Shown here in pieces: positions 32,660 to 40,101 of a DNA stretch of 40,101 nucleotides (position 1 is the stretch's first letter; the number at the start of each line of letters is the position of its first letter). Origin of the DNA: Chloroflexota bacterium (lineage in GTDB: Bacteria; Chloroflexota; Anaerolineae; Anaerolineales; Villigracilaceae); contig JAIOAU010000024.1 of NCBI GenBank assembly GCA_019873655.1, forward strand, positions 1 through 40,101, written 5' to 3'. The notes beneath the pieces are model-generated. The model was not told the DNA's origin and made no database searches. It was given only the letters and a program-made list of their open reading frames with translations. Both the position numbers and the translations under genes were made by a program.

Positions 32660-35635
32660 ATGATTGGTATCCACAACCTGGTCAAGATTTCTGATTATGA
32701 ATGGGAAATCCCGCAGAGTTTTCGCCCGGATATGCGCGTGCCGGTGCGGCTGTTTGCAACCCGCGAACTGCTCGAACAGATCGTGGACGATAAGTCGCTG
32801 GAGCAGGCAGTCAACACGGCCACATTGCCGGGGCTGGTGGGGCATGTCGTCGTCATGCCCGACATGCATCAGGGCTACGGCTTCCCCATCGGCGGGGTGG
32901 CGGCCAGCCTGTTTCCGCAAGGGGTGGTCTCGCCGGGCGGGATCGGGTATGACATTAACTGCCTGACAGGAGACGCCCTAATTTTGCATGCGCACGGCTA
33001 CACTCGCCGCATAGACGATTTGGTGCGAGAAAAGTCGAACGCCCCGCTGAGTTGTCTCAACGTAAGCGCAGAACTGCAAGATGAAACCCGGCCCGTCTGC
33101 TGGATCAGTCAGACGCCGCGCGCCGCCCTGCTGCGCGTTTCGACCGCCGCAGGGCATACCCTCACAGCCACCGCCGACCATCCATTTTGGACGCCAGACG
33201 GCATGGTCGCCCTGGGACGGTTACAAGAAAATGATGAAATTGCAATTTCGCCTTTCAAGGGCGTCCCCTATGAAGAGCCAACCGATGAGGAGATTGCGTC
33301 CGTAGAGGCCTTCGCAAAGTATCTAAAAACGCTGGGAAAAGACTCGAACGGTGGCGCCAGCGGCCAAGTCATAACCTTCTTGAGGGCTCGCAACCTCCTT
33401 CCGCTGCGCTATAACTCTCCCGCCGTTCCTTACTTGTCCAAAATCATCGGCTTCCTTTTTGGAGATGGCACAGTTCGCTTCGACCGAAAAACCGGCAAGG
33501 GCGTCGTCTCGTTTTTTGGGACGGCCGACAACCTGAAGGACATTTGCCGCGATCTGGCCGCGCTGGGAATCAAACCAAGCCGTATCTGGACGCGGCCCAG
33601 GAAACATAAAATCCAAACAACGTACAACGAATATGAATTCGAGCATACCGAGCATTGGTTTAACGTAAACAGCACGGCCTTTGCCGCCCTGCTCGGTTTC
33701 CTGGGCGTTCCGCTGGGCAACAAGGCAAAGCAGAACTTCGACATCCCGTCCTGGCTGGATCGGGCGCCGTTATGGCAAAAACGTCTCTTCCTGGCAGCAT
33801 TCTTCGGGGCCGAAATGACCGCGCCCAAGACCGTGACCGGACACGGAAGCAATTTCGGAGCGCCGACGGTCAGCGTCAACAAGCGTCAGGATTATGTCGA
33901 AAGTGGAAAACGATTCTTGGAACACATTGCAAAGTGGCTGGAAGAATTCGGAATCGCCGCCCGCCCCATTGCTGAGCGCCCCGAACAACTCAACCAGGAT
34001 GGCAACCGCTCCATCCGCTTGCGCTTGAGCGTAGAAGCCGATACCGACAACCTGCTCAGACTCTGGAGCACAATCGGTTTCGAATACAACCGCTCGCGCC
34101 GGGCAAGAGCCGCAGCAGCCATACAGTACCTGCACAGCAAACAGCGGCGCATCCAGGCGCGTCAATCTATCGCGGAGCAGGCGCTGAGCCTGGCGGCCGT
34201 CGGCGTGAAGCGAGGCCAAATTTACGAGCAGTTGGCAGGCGCAGAAGCGAACCCGCGATTCATCGAGCGCTCCCTCTACGAAGGCCGCCGCACGCCGCCG
34301 AGAATAGACCAGCAGTTTCCCACGTTCGAGGAATTCGCCCGGAATTTGCTCATCGGAGAAAGCGGTTTCGTCTGGGACCGAATCGCATCCATCGAACGTT
34401 TGGAGCAAAACGAGACGGTCTATGACTTTACGGTCGATCACCCCGATCATAACTTCATCGCCAATGGTTTTGTCGTTTCCAACTGCGGCGTGCGTCTGCT
34501 GGCCTCGTCCATGGAGGCGGAGGCGGCCGCGCCTCACATGAACACCCTGGCGACGCTCATCAATCAATATTGTCCATCGGGCGTGGGGCGGGAAGGAGTC
34601 GTGCGCGTCAATATGCCCGAACTGGAGCGGGTGATGCGCGAAGGGGCGCGCTGGGCGCTCAAGAACGGATTCGCCAGCGAACAAGACCTGGCGCGCACCG
34701 AGGAAGGCGGCTGTATCGAGGGCGCTAACCCCGACAAGGTCAGTCCGCGCGCCAAGCAACGCGGCCGCGAGCAGATTGGCTCGGTGGGCGCGGGCAATCA
34801 CTTCGTCGAGGTGGATGTGGTCGAGGAGGTCTTCGACGCCGAAACGGCGGCGGTCTTCGGCCTGCAAGAGGGCTGCCTGGCCGTGCAGATTCACTGCGGC
34901 TCGCGCGGCCTCGGCCACCAGGTCTGCACCGACTACGTGCAGGAATTCCAGGGCGCGGTGCGGCGCTATGGCATCGAACTGCCCGACCGGGAACTGGTCT
35001 GCGCGCCGATGGACAGCCCGGAGGGACAGGCCTATCTGGGCGCGATGCGCGCCGCCGCCAACTTCGCCTTTGCCAACCGGCAGATTCTGGCGCATTCCAT
35101 CCGCCGCGCCTTCGAGGAAACGTTCGCCGGCAAGGAAAAGGGCTGGCAACTGACGCAGGTATACGACATCTGTCACAACATCGGCAAGATCGAAACGCAC
35201 GAAGTGGACGGCAAACGGGTCAAGGTTTGCGTTCACCGCAAGGGGGCGACGCGCGCCTTCGGCCCCGGTCATCCGGCCCTGCCGCCCGAATACCAGCAGA
35301 CCGGCCAACCCGTGCTCGTCCCCGGTTCGATGGGCACCGCCTCCTGGGTGCTGGCCGGGACGGAGGCGTCCATGGCGCGCTCGTTCGGCTCGTCCTGTCA
35401 CGGGGCGGGGCGGACGATGAGCCGCGCCAAAGCCAAGCACGAGGTGCGCGGCGAAGACCTGCGCCGCGAACTGGAAGGCCGCGGCATCCGCGTCCGCGCC
35501 GGCAGCATGTCGGGCCTGGCGGAGGAAGCGCCCCAGGCCTACAAGGACGTGGACGCGGTCGTGGAGACCGTCTGCGCGGCGGGAATCGCCCGCAAGGTGG
35601 CGCGCCTGCGTCCGCTGGCGGTCATCAAAGGATAG
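32660..35635 (+). CDS. rtcB: RNA-splicing ligase RtcB precursor with an intein
   Basis: RtcB joins 2',3'-cyclic-phosphate or 3'-phosphate RNA ends to 5'-OH ends using GTP and Mn2+. The extein parts total 483 residues, the usual length: residues 1-100 with [14 protein letters not shown] and GGIGYDIN, then residues 609-991 with [26 protein letters not shown], the catalytic HNIGKIE region and [12 protein letters not shown]. Between them lies a 508-residue intein, inserted right after the Asn of GYDIN, so splicing restores the metal-binding Cys as residue 101. AAGGAGG precedes the ATG at 32660; an upstream start at 32636 is less likely. Only the spliced form should ligate RNA. Confidence 0.95.
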   Translation: MIGIHNLVKISDYEWEIPQSFRPDMRVPVRLFATRELLEQIVDDKSLEQAVNTATLPGLVGHVVVMPDMHQGYGFPIGGVAASLFPQGVVSPGGIGYDINCLTGDALILHAHGYTRRIDDLVREKSNAPLSCLNVSAELQDETRPVCWISQTPRAALLRVSTAAGHTLTATADHPFWTPDGMVALGRLQENDEIAISPFKGVPYEEPTDEEIASVEAFAKYLKTLGKDSNGGASGQVITFLRARNLLPLRYNSPAVPYLSKIIGFLFGDGTVRFDRKTGKGVVSFFGTADNLKDICRDLAALGIKPSRIWTRPRKHKIQTTYNEYEFEHTEHWFNVNSTAFAALLGFLGVPLGNKAKQNFDIPSWLDRAPLWQKRLFLAAFFGAEMTAPKTVTGHGSNFGAPTVSVNKRQDYVESGKRFLEHIAKWLEEFGIAARPIAERPEQLNQDGNRSIRLRLSVEADTDNLLRLWSTIGFEYNRSRRARAAAAIQYLHSKQRRIQARQSIAEQALSLAAVGVKRGQIYEQLAGAEANPRFIERSLYEGRRTPPRIDQQFPTFEEFARNLLIGESGFVWDRIASIERLEQNETVYDFTVDHPDHNFIANGFVVSNCGVRLLASSMEAEAAAPHMNTLATLINQYCPSGVGREGVVRVNMPELERVMREGARWALKNGFASEQDLARTEEGGCIEGANPDKVSPRAKQRGREQIGSVGAGNHFVEVDVVEEVFDAETAAVFGLQEGCLAVQIHCGSRGLGHQVCTDYVQEFQGAVRRYGIELPDRELVCAPMDSPEGQAYLGAMRAAANFAFANRQILAHSIRRAFEETFAGKEKGWQLTQVYDICHNIGKIETHEVDGKRVKVCVHRKGATRAFGPGHPALPPEYQQTGQPVLVPGSMGTASWVLAGTEASMARSFGSSCHGAGRTMSRAKAKHEVRGEDLRRELEGRGIRVRAGSMSGLAEEAPQAYKDVDAVVETVCAAGIARKVARLRPLAVIKG
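32960..34483 (+). mobile_element. Intein within rtcB, with LAGLIDADG-type endonuclease
   Basis: The 508-residue element begins with Cys (residue 101, CLTGDALI) and ends in FVVSN before the +1 Cys. The splicing blocks are visible: block A at the start, block B around [11 protein letters not shown] with His166 and His174, block F in [17 protein letters not shown] and block G in FVVSN. The penultimate residue is Ser in place of the common His. Two LAGLIDADG-like helices occur: IIGFLFGDG with D269 and LAAFFGAE with E385, so homing activity is possible. Codon use and base composition look slightly lower in GC than the exteins. Cleavage activity cannot be judged from sequence. Confidence 0.9.
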
Positions 35636-35711
35636 AATTCACAGCCTCGAAGCGTTTCATGAAACATCCCCGGCTTGGCGTCGGGGATGTTTCCGAAAAG
35701 ACGGCCCGCTC

Positions 35712-36470
35712 TCACTTTTCGAGGATTTGCGAGAGGAACAACTTCGTGCGCGCTTCGCGCGGATTGGAGAAAATTTCCTGCGGCGTGCCCGTCTCGACAA
35801 TCACGCCCTGATCGAAGAAATACATGCGATCGGCGACCGCCTTGGCGAAGCCCATCTCGTGGGTGACCACCAGCATGGTCATGCCGCTCTTGGCCAGTTC
35901 GATCATCACGTCCAGCACTTCCTTGATCATTTCGGGATCGAGGGCCGAGGTCGGCTCGTCGAAGAGCATGATTTTGGGCTGCATGGCCAGGGCGCGGGCG
36001 ATGGCGACGCGCTGCTGCTGGCCGCCGGAAAGTTGACCGGGATACTTGTTGGCCTGTTCGGGGATGCCCACCCGCGCCAGCAACTGTTTGGCCACCTCTT
36101 CGGCCTTTTCGCGCGGCCACTTGCGCACCTGGATGGGGGCCAGGGTGATGTTCTGCATCACGGTCAGGTGCGGGAAAAGATTGAACTGCTGAAAGACCAT
36201 ACCGGTTTCCATGCGAATGGCCTCGACGTTGCGCATGTTGTTGTTCAACTCGATGCCGTCAATGATGATCTGCCCTTTCTGATGGTCTTCCAGACGATTC
36301 AAACAGCGAATGAAGGTGGACTTGCCCGAGCCGGACGGCCCGAAAATGACAATCACCTCCCCCTTGTGCACTTCCATGTCGATGCCTTTCAGGGCGTGAA
36401 AGTCGCCGTACCATTTTTCTACGCCACGGCAAATGATAATTGGTTCGCTGGTTCGGTTCTCTGTGCTCAT
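35712..36470 (-). CDS. glnQ: ATP-binding protein of a polar amino acid ABC transporter (GlnQ type)
   Basis: The 252-residue protein has the ABC ATPase order: Walker [10 protein letters not shown], the Q-loop [11 protein letters not shown], the signature LSGGQQQR, Walker [12 protein letters not shown] and the switch His in VVTHEMGFA. The [17 protein letters not shown] and [11 protein letters not shown] regions are typical of GlnQ/HisP/ArtP. It would power uptake of glutamine or another polar amino acid, but no permease or binding-protein gene is adjacent. The ATG at 36470 follows AGGAG; the upstream frame covers the promoter and is rejected. Confidence 0.92.
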   Translation of the reverse strand: MSTENRTSEPIIICRGVEKWYGDFHALKGIDMEVHKGEVIVIFGPSGSGKSTFIRCLNRLEDHQKGQIIIDGIELNNNMRNVEAIRMETGMVFQQFNLFPHLTVMQNITLAPIQVRKWPREKAEEVAKQLLARVGIPEQANKYPGQLSGGQQQRVAIARALAMQPKIMLFDEPTSALDPEMIKEVLDVMIELAKSGMTMLVVTHEMGFAKAVADRMYFFDQGVIVETGTPQEIFSNPREARTKLFLSQILEK

Positions 36471-36507
36471 CGCAATCTCCTGGCCCGAGAGTCGGTAGAT
36501 TTGTCTA

Positions 36508-36537
36508 ATTATAGGCGAAAATGTTCGAGACGGGCAA
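36508..36537 (-). promoter_or_regulatory. Promoter of the GlnQ-type gene
   Basis: On the minus strand TTGCCC (plus 36532-36537) and TATAAT (36508-36513) are 18 nt apart; the leader before the ATG would be about 30 nt. It lies immediately upstream of the GlnQ gene and behind the YbaK gene. Confidence 0.55.
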
Positions 36538-36542
36538 CTCAA

Positions 36543-37040
36543 TCAATCGAGATTTTCGCCTTCTTCGAGGACACTGATGGCCGCGAAACGGGCGCGGGTC
36601 AACTCGGCCAGGGCGCGCACCGGCAGGCGGATGTTCAGGCCGCGCTCGCCGCCGCTGACGTGAATCTCGGACAGGGTCTGCGCCAGCGAGTCGATGACCA
36701 CCTGGAAGCCGCGCTGCATCAACGCCAGCGGCGAAATTCCCCCCGCTTGTAAGCCGGTCAACTGTTCGGCCTCCCGTTCGGTGGGTAGACTCATCTTCTT
36801 CTCGCCGAGGGCGGCCGCCAGCAGTTTCAAGTCGACGCGGTGCGGGCCAGGAATGACCGCCAGCACCGGCTTGCCGGGCCTGGGCCGCAAGACGACGATC
36901 GTCTTGTAGACCAGAAAAGGGTCCACGCCGAGCAATTCCGCCGTTCGGCGAGCGCTGAGTTTCTCGGCCGGCAATTCGAAGGCCTGGTAAGGCACTTTAC
37001 GGGCATCCAGAAGACGGGTGACATTGTTGACAGGACTCAT
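36543..37040 (-). CDS. ybaK: Cys-tRNA(Pro)/aminoacyl-tRNA deacylase, YbaK/EbsC family
   Basis: YbaK removes Cys mistakenly loaded on tRNA-Pro. The 165-residue protein has the usual YbaK layout: YQAFELP near the N-terminus, the ATEL-type segment (here TAELLGVDPFLVYKTIVV) with the conserved Lys, AVIPGPHRVDLKLLA, KKMSLPTEREAEQLTG and the GGISPLAL loop. Length is typical. The next gene on the strand (GlnQ) has its own promoter. It is divergent from rel at 37187. No clear promoter was recognised for it. Confidence 0.93.
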   Translation of the reverse strand: MSPVNNVTRLLDARKVPYQAFELPAEKLSARRTAELLGVDPFLVYKTIVVLRPRPGKPVLAVIPGPHRVDLKLLAAALGEKKMSLPTEREAEQLTGLQAGGISPLALMQRGFQVVIDSLAQTLSEIHVSGGERGLNIRLPVRALAELTRARFAAISVLEEGENLD

Positions 37041-37149
37041 CTCTTATCTTTTCGACCTTTCAGGTGTGCTATACTGAAATCGAACCGACAAAGCCGCCTC
37101 TCGAAATTTTACCCGCTTTTTATCCGTAAGAAGGACTCCTCGGCCCGAT

Positions 37150-37186
37150 TTGACAATTTGGCCGTCCGGAATAGAATCGAAAGGCT
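37150..37186 (+). promoter_or_regulatory. Promoter of the rel gene
   Basis: TTGACA (37150-37155) and TAGAAT (37172-37177) are 16 nt apart. The ATG starts 9 nt after the -10, so the message is leaderless or nearly so; AAGG within this stretch is too close to serve as a leader element. Confidence 0.65.
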
Positions 37187-39409
37187 ATGAAAACCTCTTC
37201 GCCCCGCAGCATTCAGGAACTTCTGGAGCAACTCCCCGACATCTACACCCCCGCCGACCGGGACCTGATCGTGCGCGCCCACCGCCTGGCCGAGGAGGCC
37301 CACGAGGGTCAGAAACGCGCCTCGGGCGACCCCTACATCAACCACTGTCTGGCGGTCGCCGCCATGCTGGCCGAATTGCATCTGCCGGGCGAGGCGATCG
37401 CCGCCGGTTTGCTGCACGATACCGTCGAGGATACGCCCGTCACCGTCGAAGACCTGCGACGCGAATTCGGCGAGGAGGTCGCTCGTCTGGTCCAGGGGGT
37501 CACCAAACTGACCCAACTGCCGCGCGTCTCGCGGGGCGAACATCACGAGGAGGCGCTGCGCAACGCTTCCGGCGAAGCGGCCGAATCCCAGGAGATTCCT
37601 GCCCGCGAGCGCCGCAAAGAACTGGCCAACGAAACCCTGCGCAAGACCTTCCTGGCCATGGACGACGACGTGCGCGTCGTCTTGATCAAACTGGCCGACC
37701 GGCTGCACAACATGCGCACCCTGAGTTTCTTCCCGGAGGCCAAACGCCGCCGCATCGCCCAGGAGACGCTGGATATTTTCGCCCCTCTCGCCAACCGGCT
37801 GGGCATGTGGCAGATCAAATGGGAACTGGAAGACCTGGCCTTCCGCTACACCAACCCTGAAAAGTACAAGGAAATCGCCGAACAACTCAACGAACGCCGC
37901 GAGGCGCGCGAGCAACAGATCGCCGCCATCATCGAACGGTTCGGCCGCCTGCTCAAAGAAGCCGGCATCCAGGCCGAAATTACCGGCCGCCCCAAGCACA
38001 TCTACTCCATCTATCGCAAGATGACCGAGAAGGGCAAACCCTTCGAACTGGTGCGCGACATCCGCGCCGTCCGGCTGATCGTCCCCGACATCCCGGCCTG
38101 CTACGCCGCCCTGGGCGTGATTCACACCCACTGGCGGCCGATCCCCAACGAATTCGACGACTACATCGCCGCCCCCAAAGATAACTTCTACCAGTCCCTG
38201 CACACCGCCGTCATCTACGATGACGGCAAGCCGGTAGAAGTCCAAATCCGCACTCCCGAAATGGACGCCAACGCCGAGTACGGCATCGCCGCTCATTGGC
38301 GTTACAAAGAAGGCGGCCAGCGCGACAAGTACGACGAGCGCATCAACTATCTGCGCAAAATGATGGAATGGCGTCAGGACGTCGAAGACGCCCAGGAATT
38401 CGTGGACAGCCTCAAGACCGACGTCTTCAAGGACCGCGTCTATGTCTTCACCCCGCGCGGCGACATCATCGACCTGCCCGCCGGCTCGACCCCGATCGAC
38501 TTCGCCTACCACGTCCACACATCCATCGGCGACCGCTGCCGCGGCGCCAAAGTCAACGGCAAACTCGTCCCGCTCGATTACGAACTCAAGACCGGCGAAC
38601 AGGTCGAAATCCTGACCGCCAACAAAGGCGGACCCAGCCGCGACTGGCTCAACCCCAGCCTCGGCCTGGTCCGCACCCAGCGCGCCCGCGCCAAAATCCG
38701 CGCCTGGTTCAAACGCCAGGACCGCGAACAAAACCTGATTCAGGGAAAGAATCTGCTCGAGCGCGAAATCGTCCGCCTCGGCCTGCCCGAACTGGATCAG
38801 AAAACCCTGGAAGACCTGGCCCGCCGCTACGATCGCAGCGTGGACGAATTCTACGTTGCCCTGGGCTGCGGCGACATCTCCATCGGGCGGGTGGTCAATC
38901 ACCTGCTCGAATCCAAACAGGCCGACGACATCCTGGTTGTCGTCCCGGCGACCAGCGAACCCTCCCCCTCCGACGCGGTCACCGTCCTGGGCATCAAGGA
39001 CGCCCTCAGCACCATGGCGCGTTGCTGCAACCCCACCCCCGGCGATGAAATCATCGGCTACATCACGCGCGGGCGCGGCGCGACCATCCACCGCCAGGAT
39101 TGCCCCAACATCCTGCGCATCCGCGACCGCGAACGGCTGGTCAAGGTAAGTTGGGGCGAAAAAGTCCGCACCTACCCCGTCCCCATTCGCATCTCGGCCT
39201 ACGATCGGCAAGGCTTGATGAGCGATGTCACCAACCTGCTCAACAGCGAAAACATCTACATCCGAGACGCCAGCGCCCGCACCAGCAAACATCTGGCCGA
39301 ATTGCGGCTGGTCATCGAAGTCAAGGACATCGCCCAACTGAGCCGCATCCTGACCCGGCTCGAAAATTTGCCCAATGTACTCGAGGCCGTGCGCGTCAAA
39401 GCCGGTTAA
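37187..39409 (+). CDS. rel: Bifunctional (p)ppGpp synthetase/hydrolase, Rel/SpoT family
   Basis: The protein (740 residues) makes and degrades the stringent-response alarmone. Domain order: hydrolase with H53, H77-D78 and E81-D82 of the HD site and a later LADRLHNMRTL; synthetase with VRDIRAVRLIV, E322-F-D-D325 and SLHTAV...VEVQIRT; then TGS (VFTPRGDIIDLPAGSTPIDFAY), a zinc/CC domain (ARCCNPTPGDEIIGYITRGR) and an ACT domain at the end. The HD residues are intact, so hydrolysis is expected. The synthetase loop reads ExDD, as in synthesis-only RelA, not the RxKD usual for bifunctional Rel. An insertion rich in Ala/Glu lies around residues 122-145. Confidence 0.95.
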   Translation: MKTSSPRSIQELLEQLPDIYTPADRDLIVRAHRLAEEAHEGQKRASGDPYINHCLAVAAMLAELHLPGEAIAAGLLHDTVEDTPVTVEDLRREFGEEVARLVQGVTKLTQLPRVSRGEHHEEALRNASGEAAESQEIPARERRKELANETLRKTFLAMDDDVRVVLIKLADRLHNMRTLSFFPEAKRRRIAQETLDIFAPLANRLGMWQIKWELEDLAFRYTNPEKYKEIAEQLNERREAREQQIAAIIERFGRLLKEAGIQAEITGRPKHIYSIYRKMTEKGKPFELVRDIRAVRLIVPDIPACYAALGVIHTHWRPIPNEFDDYIAAPKDNFYQSLHTAVIYDDGKPVEVQIRTPEMDANAEYGIAAHWRYKEGGQRDKYDERINYLRKMMEWRQDVEDAQEFVDSLKTDVFKDRVYVFTPRGDIIDLPAGSTPIDFAYHVHTSIGDRCRGAKVNGKLVPLDYELKTGEQVEILTANKGGPSRDWLNPSLGLVRTQRARAKIRAWFKRQDREQNLIQGKNLLEREIVRLGLPELDQKTLEDLARRYDRSVDEFYVALGCGDISIGRVVNHLLESKQADDILVVVPATSEPSPSDAVTVLGIKDALSTMARCCNPTPGDEIIGYITRGRGATIHRQDCPNILRIRDRERLVKVSWGEKVRTYPVPIRISAYDRQGLMSDVTNLLNSENIYIRDASARTSKHLAELRLVIEVKDIAQLSRILTRLENLPNVLEAVRVKAG

Positions 39410-39475
39410 TTCGTGTGGTATAATGTCGCCGCTTTTCCTGGCGGCAGGCTGACTTTCCCGGCTTTCGGACCACGC

Positions 39476-39504
39476 TTTACGGATTGCCTGCTCTAGGGTA
39501 AAAT
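39476..39504 (+). promoter_or_regulatory. Possible promoter of the VKOR gene
   Basis: TTTACG (39476-39481) and TAAAAT (39499-39504) are 17 nt apart; the leader to the ATG at 39532 is about 20 nt and contains GGAG. The -35 is a weak match. A further TATAAT occurs at 39419-39424, right after the rel stop, without a clear -35. Confidence 0.4.
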
Positions 39505-39531
39505 CGCGGCCTGCCACGCGGAGACCCAACC

Positions 39532-40002
39532 ATGACGCCTCGCGCCAAACGCTCCCCTACCCCTCGCGCCAACCGCCAGCCTCTCTACTGGGCTTCTGTC
39601 GCCGTCGCCTTGCTTGGCGCGGCCGATTCGCTCTATCTGCTGATTTTGAAATTGAGCGGGGCGGCCAGCATGTGCCTGGGCAGCGGCGGCTGCGCGACGG
39701 TCAACGCCAGCCCCTATTCGCGCATCGGCGCTGTGCCGGTCTCGCTGATCGGCTTGCTGGGGTATCTCGCCATTCTCGGCGTCCACTTTCTCGAACGGCG
39801 CACGCTCTTCTTCAGCGAAAACGGCCCGCTGCTGATCTTCGGCATGGCCCTGACCGGCGTCATTTTCTCGGCCTACCTGACCTGGGTCGAATTTGCCATC
39901 ATCGGCTCTTTTTGCCCCTTCTGCGTCGCCTCCGCCATTTTCATCACCATCAATTTTGTCATTGCCATCATCCGGCTCGCCAAACAATTCGGCTCATCTT
40001 GA
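39532..40002 (+). CDS. Vitamin K epoxide reductase family (VKOR) membrane protein
   Basis: Bacterial VKOR homologues reoxidise disulfide-introducing partners such as DsbA with quinone as acceptor. The 156-residue protein has four or five membrane helices, the loop Cys pair C48 and C54 (CLGSGGC), a conserved Ser-Arg-like Ile-Gly segment and the active-site C128-P-F-C131. Length fits the membrane domain alone, without the thioredoxin fusion seen in some relatives. A separate membrane thioredoxin is encoded at 27881, which could be functionally linked, but there is no operon evidence for this. Confidence 0.9.
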   Translation: MTPRAKRSPTPRANRQPLYWASVAVALLGAADSLYLLILKLSGAASMCLGSGGCATVNASPYSRIGAVPVSLIGLLGYLAILGVHFLERRTLFFSENGPLLIFGMALTGVIFSAYLTWVEFAIIGSFCPFCVASAIFITINFVIAIIRLAKQFGSS

Positions 40003-40015
40003 GAAAGAGTGATGG

Positions 40016-40027
40016 TACACTATAGGC
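40016..40027 (+). promoter_or_regulatory. -10 element giving a leaderless transcript of the last gene
   Basis: TACACT (40016-40021), then 6 nt (ATAGGC), then the ATG at 40028. The 6-nt spacer is identical to that before the thiF-like gene. Confidence 0.45.
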
Positions 40028-40101
40028 ATGGAATTTCCGATCACCGACCTCCTGAGCGCAGAAGAAAGTGAACGCTGGATTTTGGAACACTTTCATCCTG
40101 A
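40028..40101 (+). CDS. 5' end of a gene cut by the window edge
   Basis: Only 24 full codons are visible: MEFPITDLLSAEESERWILE then HFHP. There is no stop before the edge. The start is supported by the -10 element 6 nt upstream. The short N-terminus resembles, from memory, that of zinc-ribbon transposase-like proteins, but this cannot be tested here. Function otherwise unknown. Confidence 0.45.
   Translation, partial: MEFPITDLLSAEESERWILEHFHP

Noticed and set aside
33770-35440. Antisense ORF (556 aa) across the intein and C-terminal extein of rtcB
   Set aside because: It crosses the intein/extein border and has no ribosome site; the coding strand has full RtcB motifs.
37027-37075. TTGACA at 37027 and TATACT at 37070 considered as an additional rel promoter
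   Set aside because: Their spacing is far from 17 nt and neither has a partner hexamer; the 37150 promoter is much better.
37109-39529. Antisense ORF of 806 aa opposite rel
   Set aside because: Same artefact; its start and end do not agree with any promoter or ribosome site, while rel has a full domain set on the other strand.

Overview
The window is about 40 kb of a high-GC, gene-dense bacterial chromosome. The gene families and style suggest a Chloroflexota (Anaerolineae-like) genome, inferred without database searches: many Thr-Pro-linker lipoproteins, an EF-G2-like GTPase, a DUF62 SAM hydrolase, archease plus an intein-split RtcB, and a long Rel protein. No rRNA, tRNA, CRISPR array or complete insertion sequence was seen.

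Layout. 1-2550 is an accessory patch of alternating high- and low-GC blocks: the 3' end of a larger gene, a small membrane protein, an M23 peptidase with a high-GC in-frame front end, a lipoprotein, and an orphan protein tail. 2695-5899 holds a lipoprotein facing a compact minus-strand operon (SAM hydrolase, 75-aa protein, exonuclease III, sirtuin). 6045-7619 is P5C dehydrogenase with a textbook promoter. 7680-13293 is a seven-gene plus-strand unit in which the two subunits of a CoA-transferase are separated by three unrelated genes, ending in a DMT exporter. 13376-15312 has a conserved membrane protein of unknown function facing a c-type cytochrome lipoprotein. 15538-18679 carries rarA, a histidine phosphatase and a triple-repeat lipoprotein. 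18759-24055 is a minus-strand block: PIG-L deacetylase, GT-C-like membrane protein, ThiF/MoeB-like E1 enzyme, serine acetyltransferase and cysteine synthase. 24421-25588 has two paralogous exported proteins. 25728-28935 has an EF-G2-like GTPase divergent from a membrane thioredoxin and a methyltransferase. 29076-35635 is a nucleic-acid repair block: Cas4-like nuclease, RecJ, archease and RtcB with a 508-aa intein. 35712-40101 has a lone GlnQ-type ATPase, YbaK, Rel, VKOR and the start of another gene.

Most striking observations. (1) The cysK-cysE operon is preceded by a roughly 205-nt leader with its own promoter, a Shine-Dalgarno site and an 11-codon leader peptide carrying two Cys codons. 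Its four complementary segments are arranged like a trp-type attenuator and end in a U-rich tract, so it reads as a cysteine-responsive transcription attenuator. (2) The 5' accessory patch looks like a tip-replacement locus: after two of the low-GC gene pairs, the frame resumes immediately past the stop codon with a high-GC stretch beginning Ser-Val, matching the Ser-Val at the first junction. (3) At least seven genes have a -10 hexamer exactly 6 or 7 nt before the ATG, which predicts leaderless transcripts, alongside others with strong Shine-Dalgarno sites. All functional statements rest on motifs read by eye; no alignment or folding program was run.
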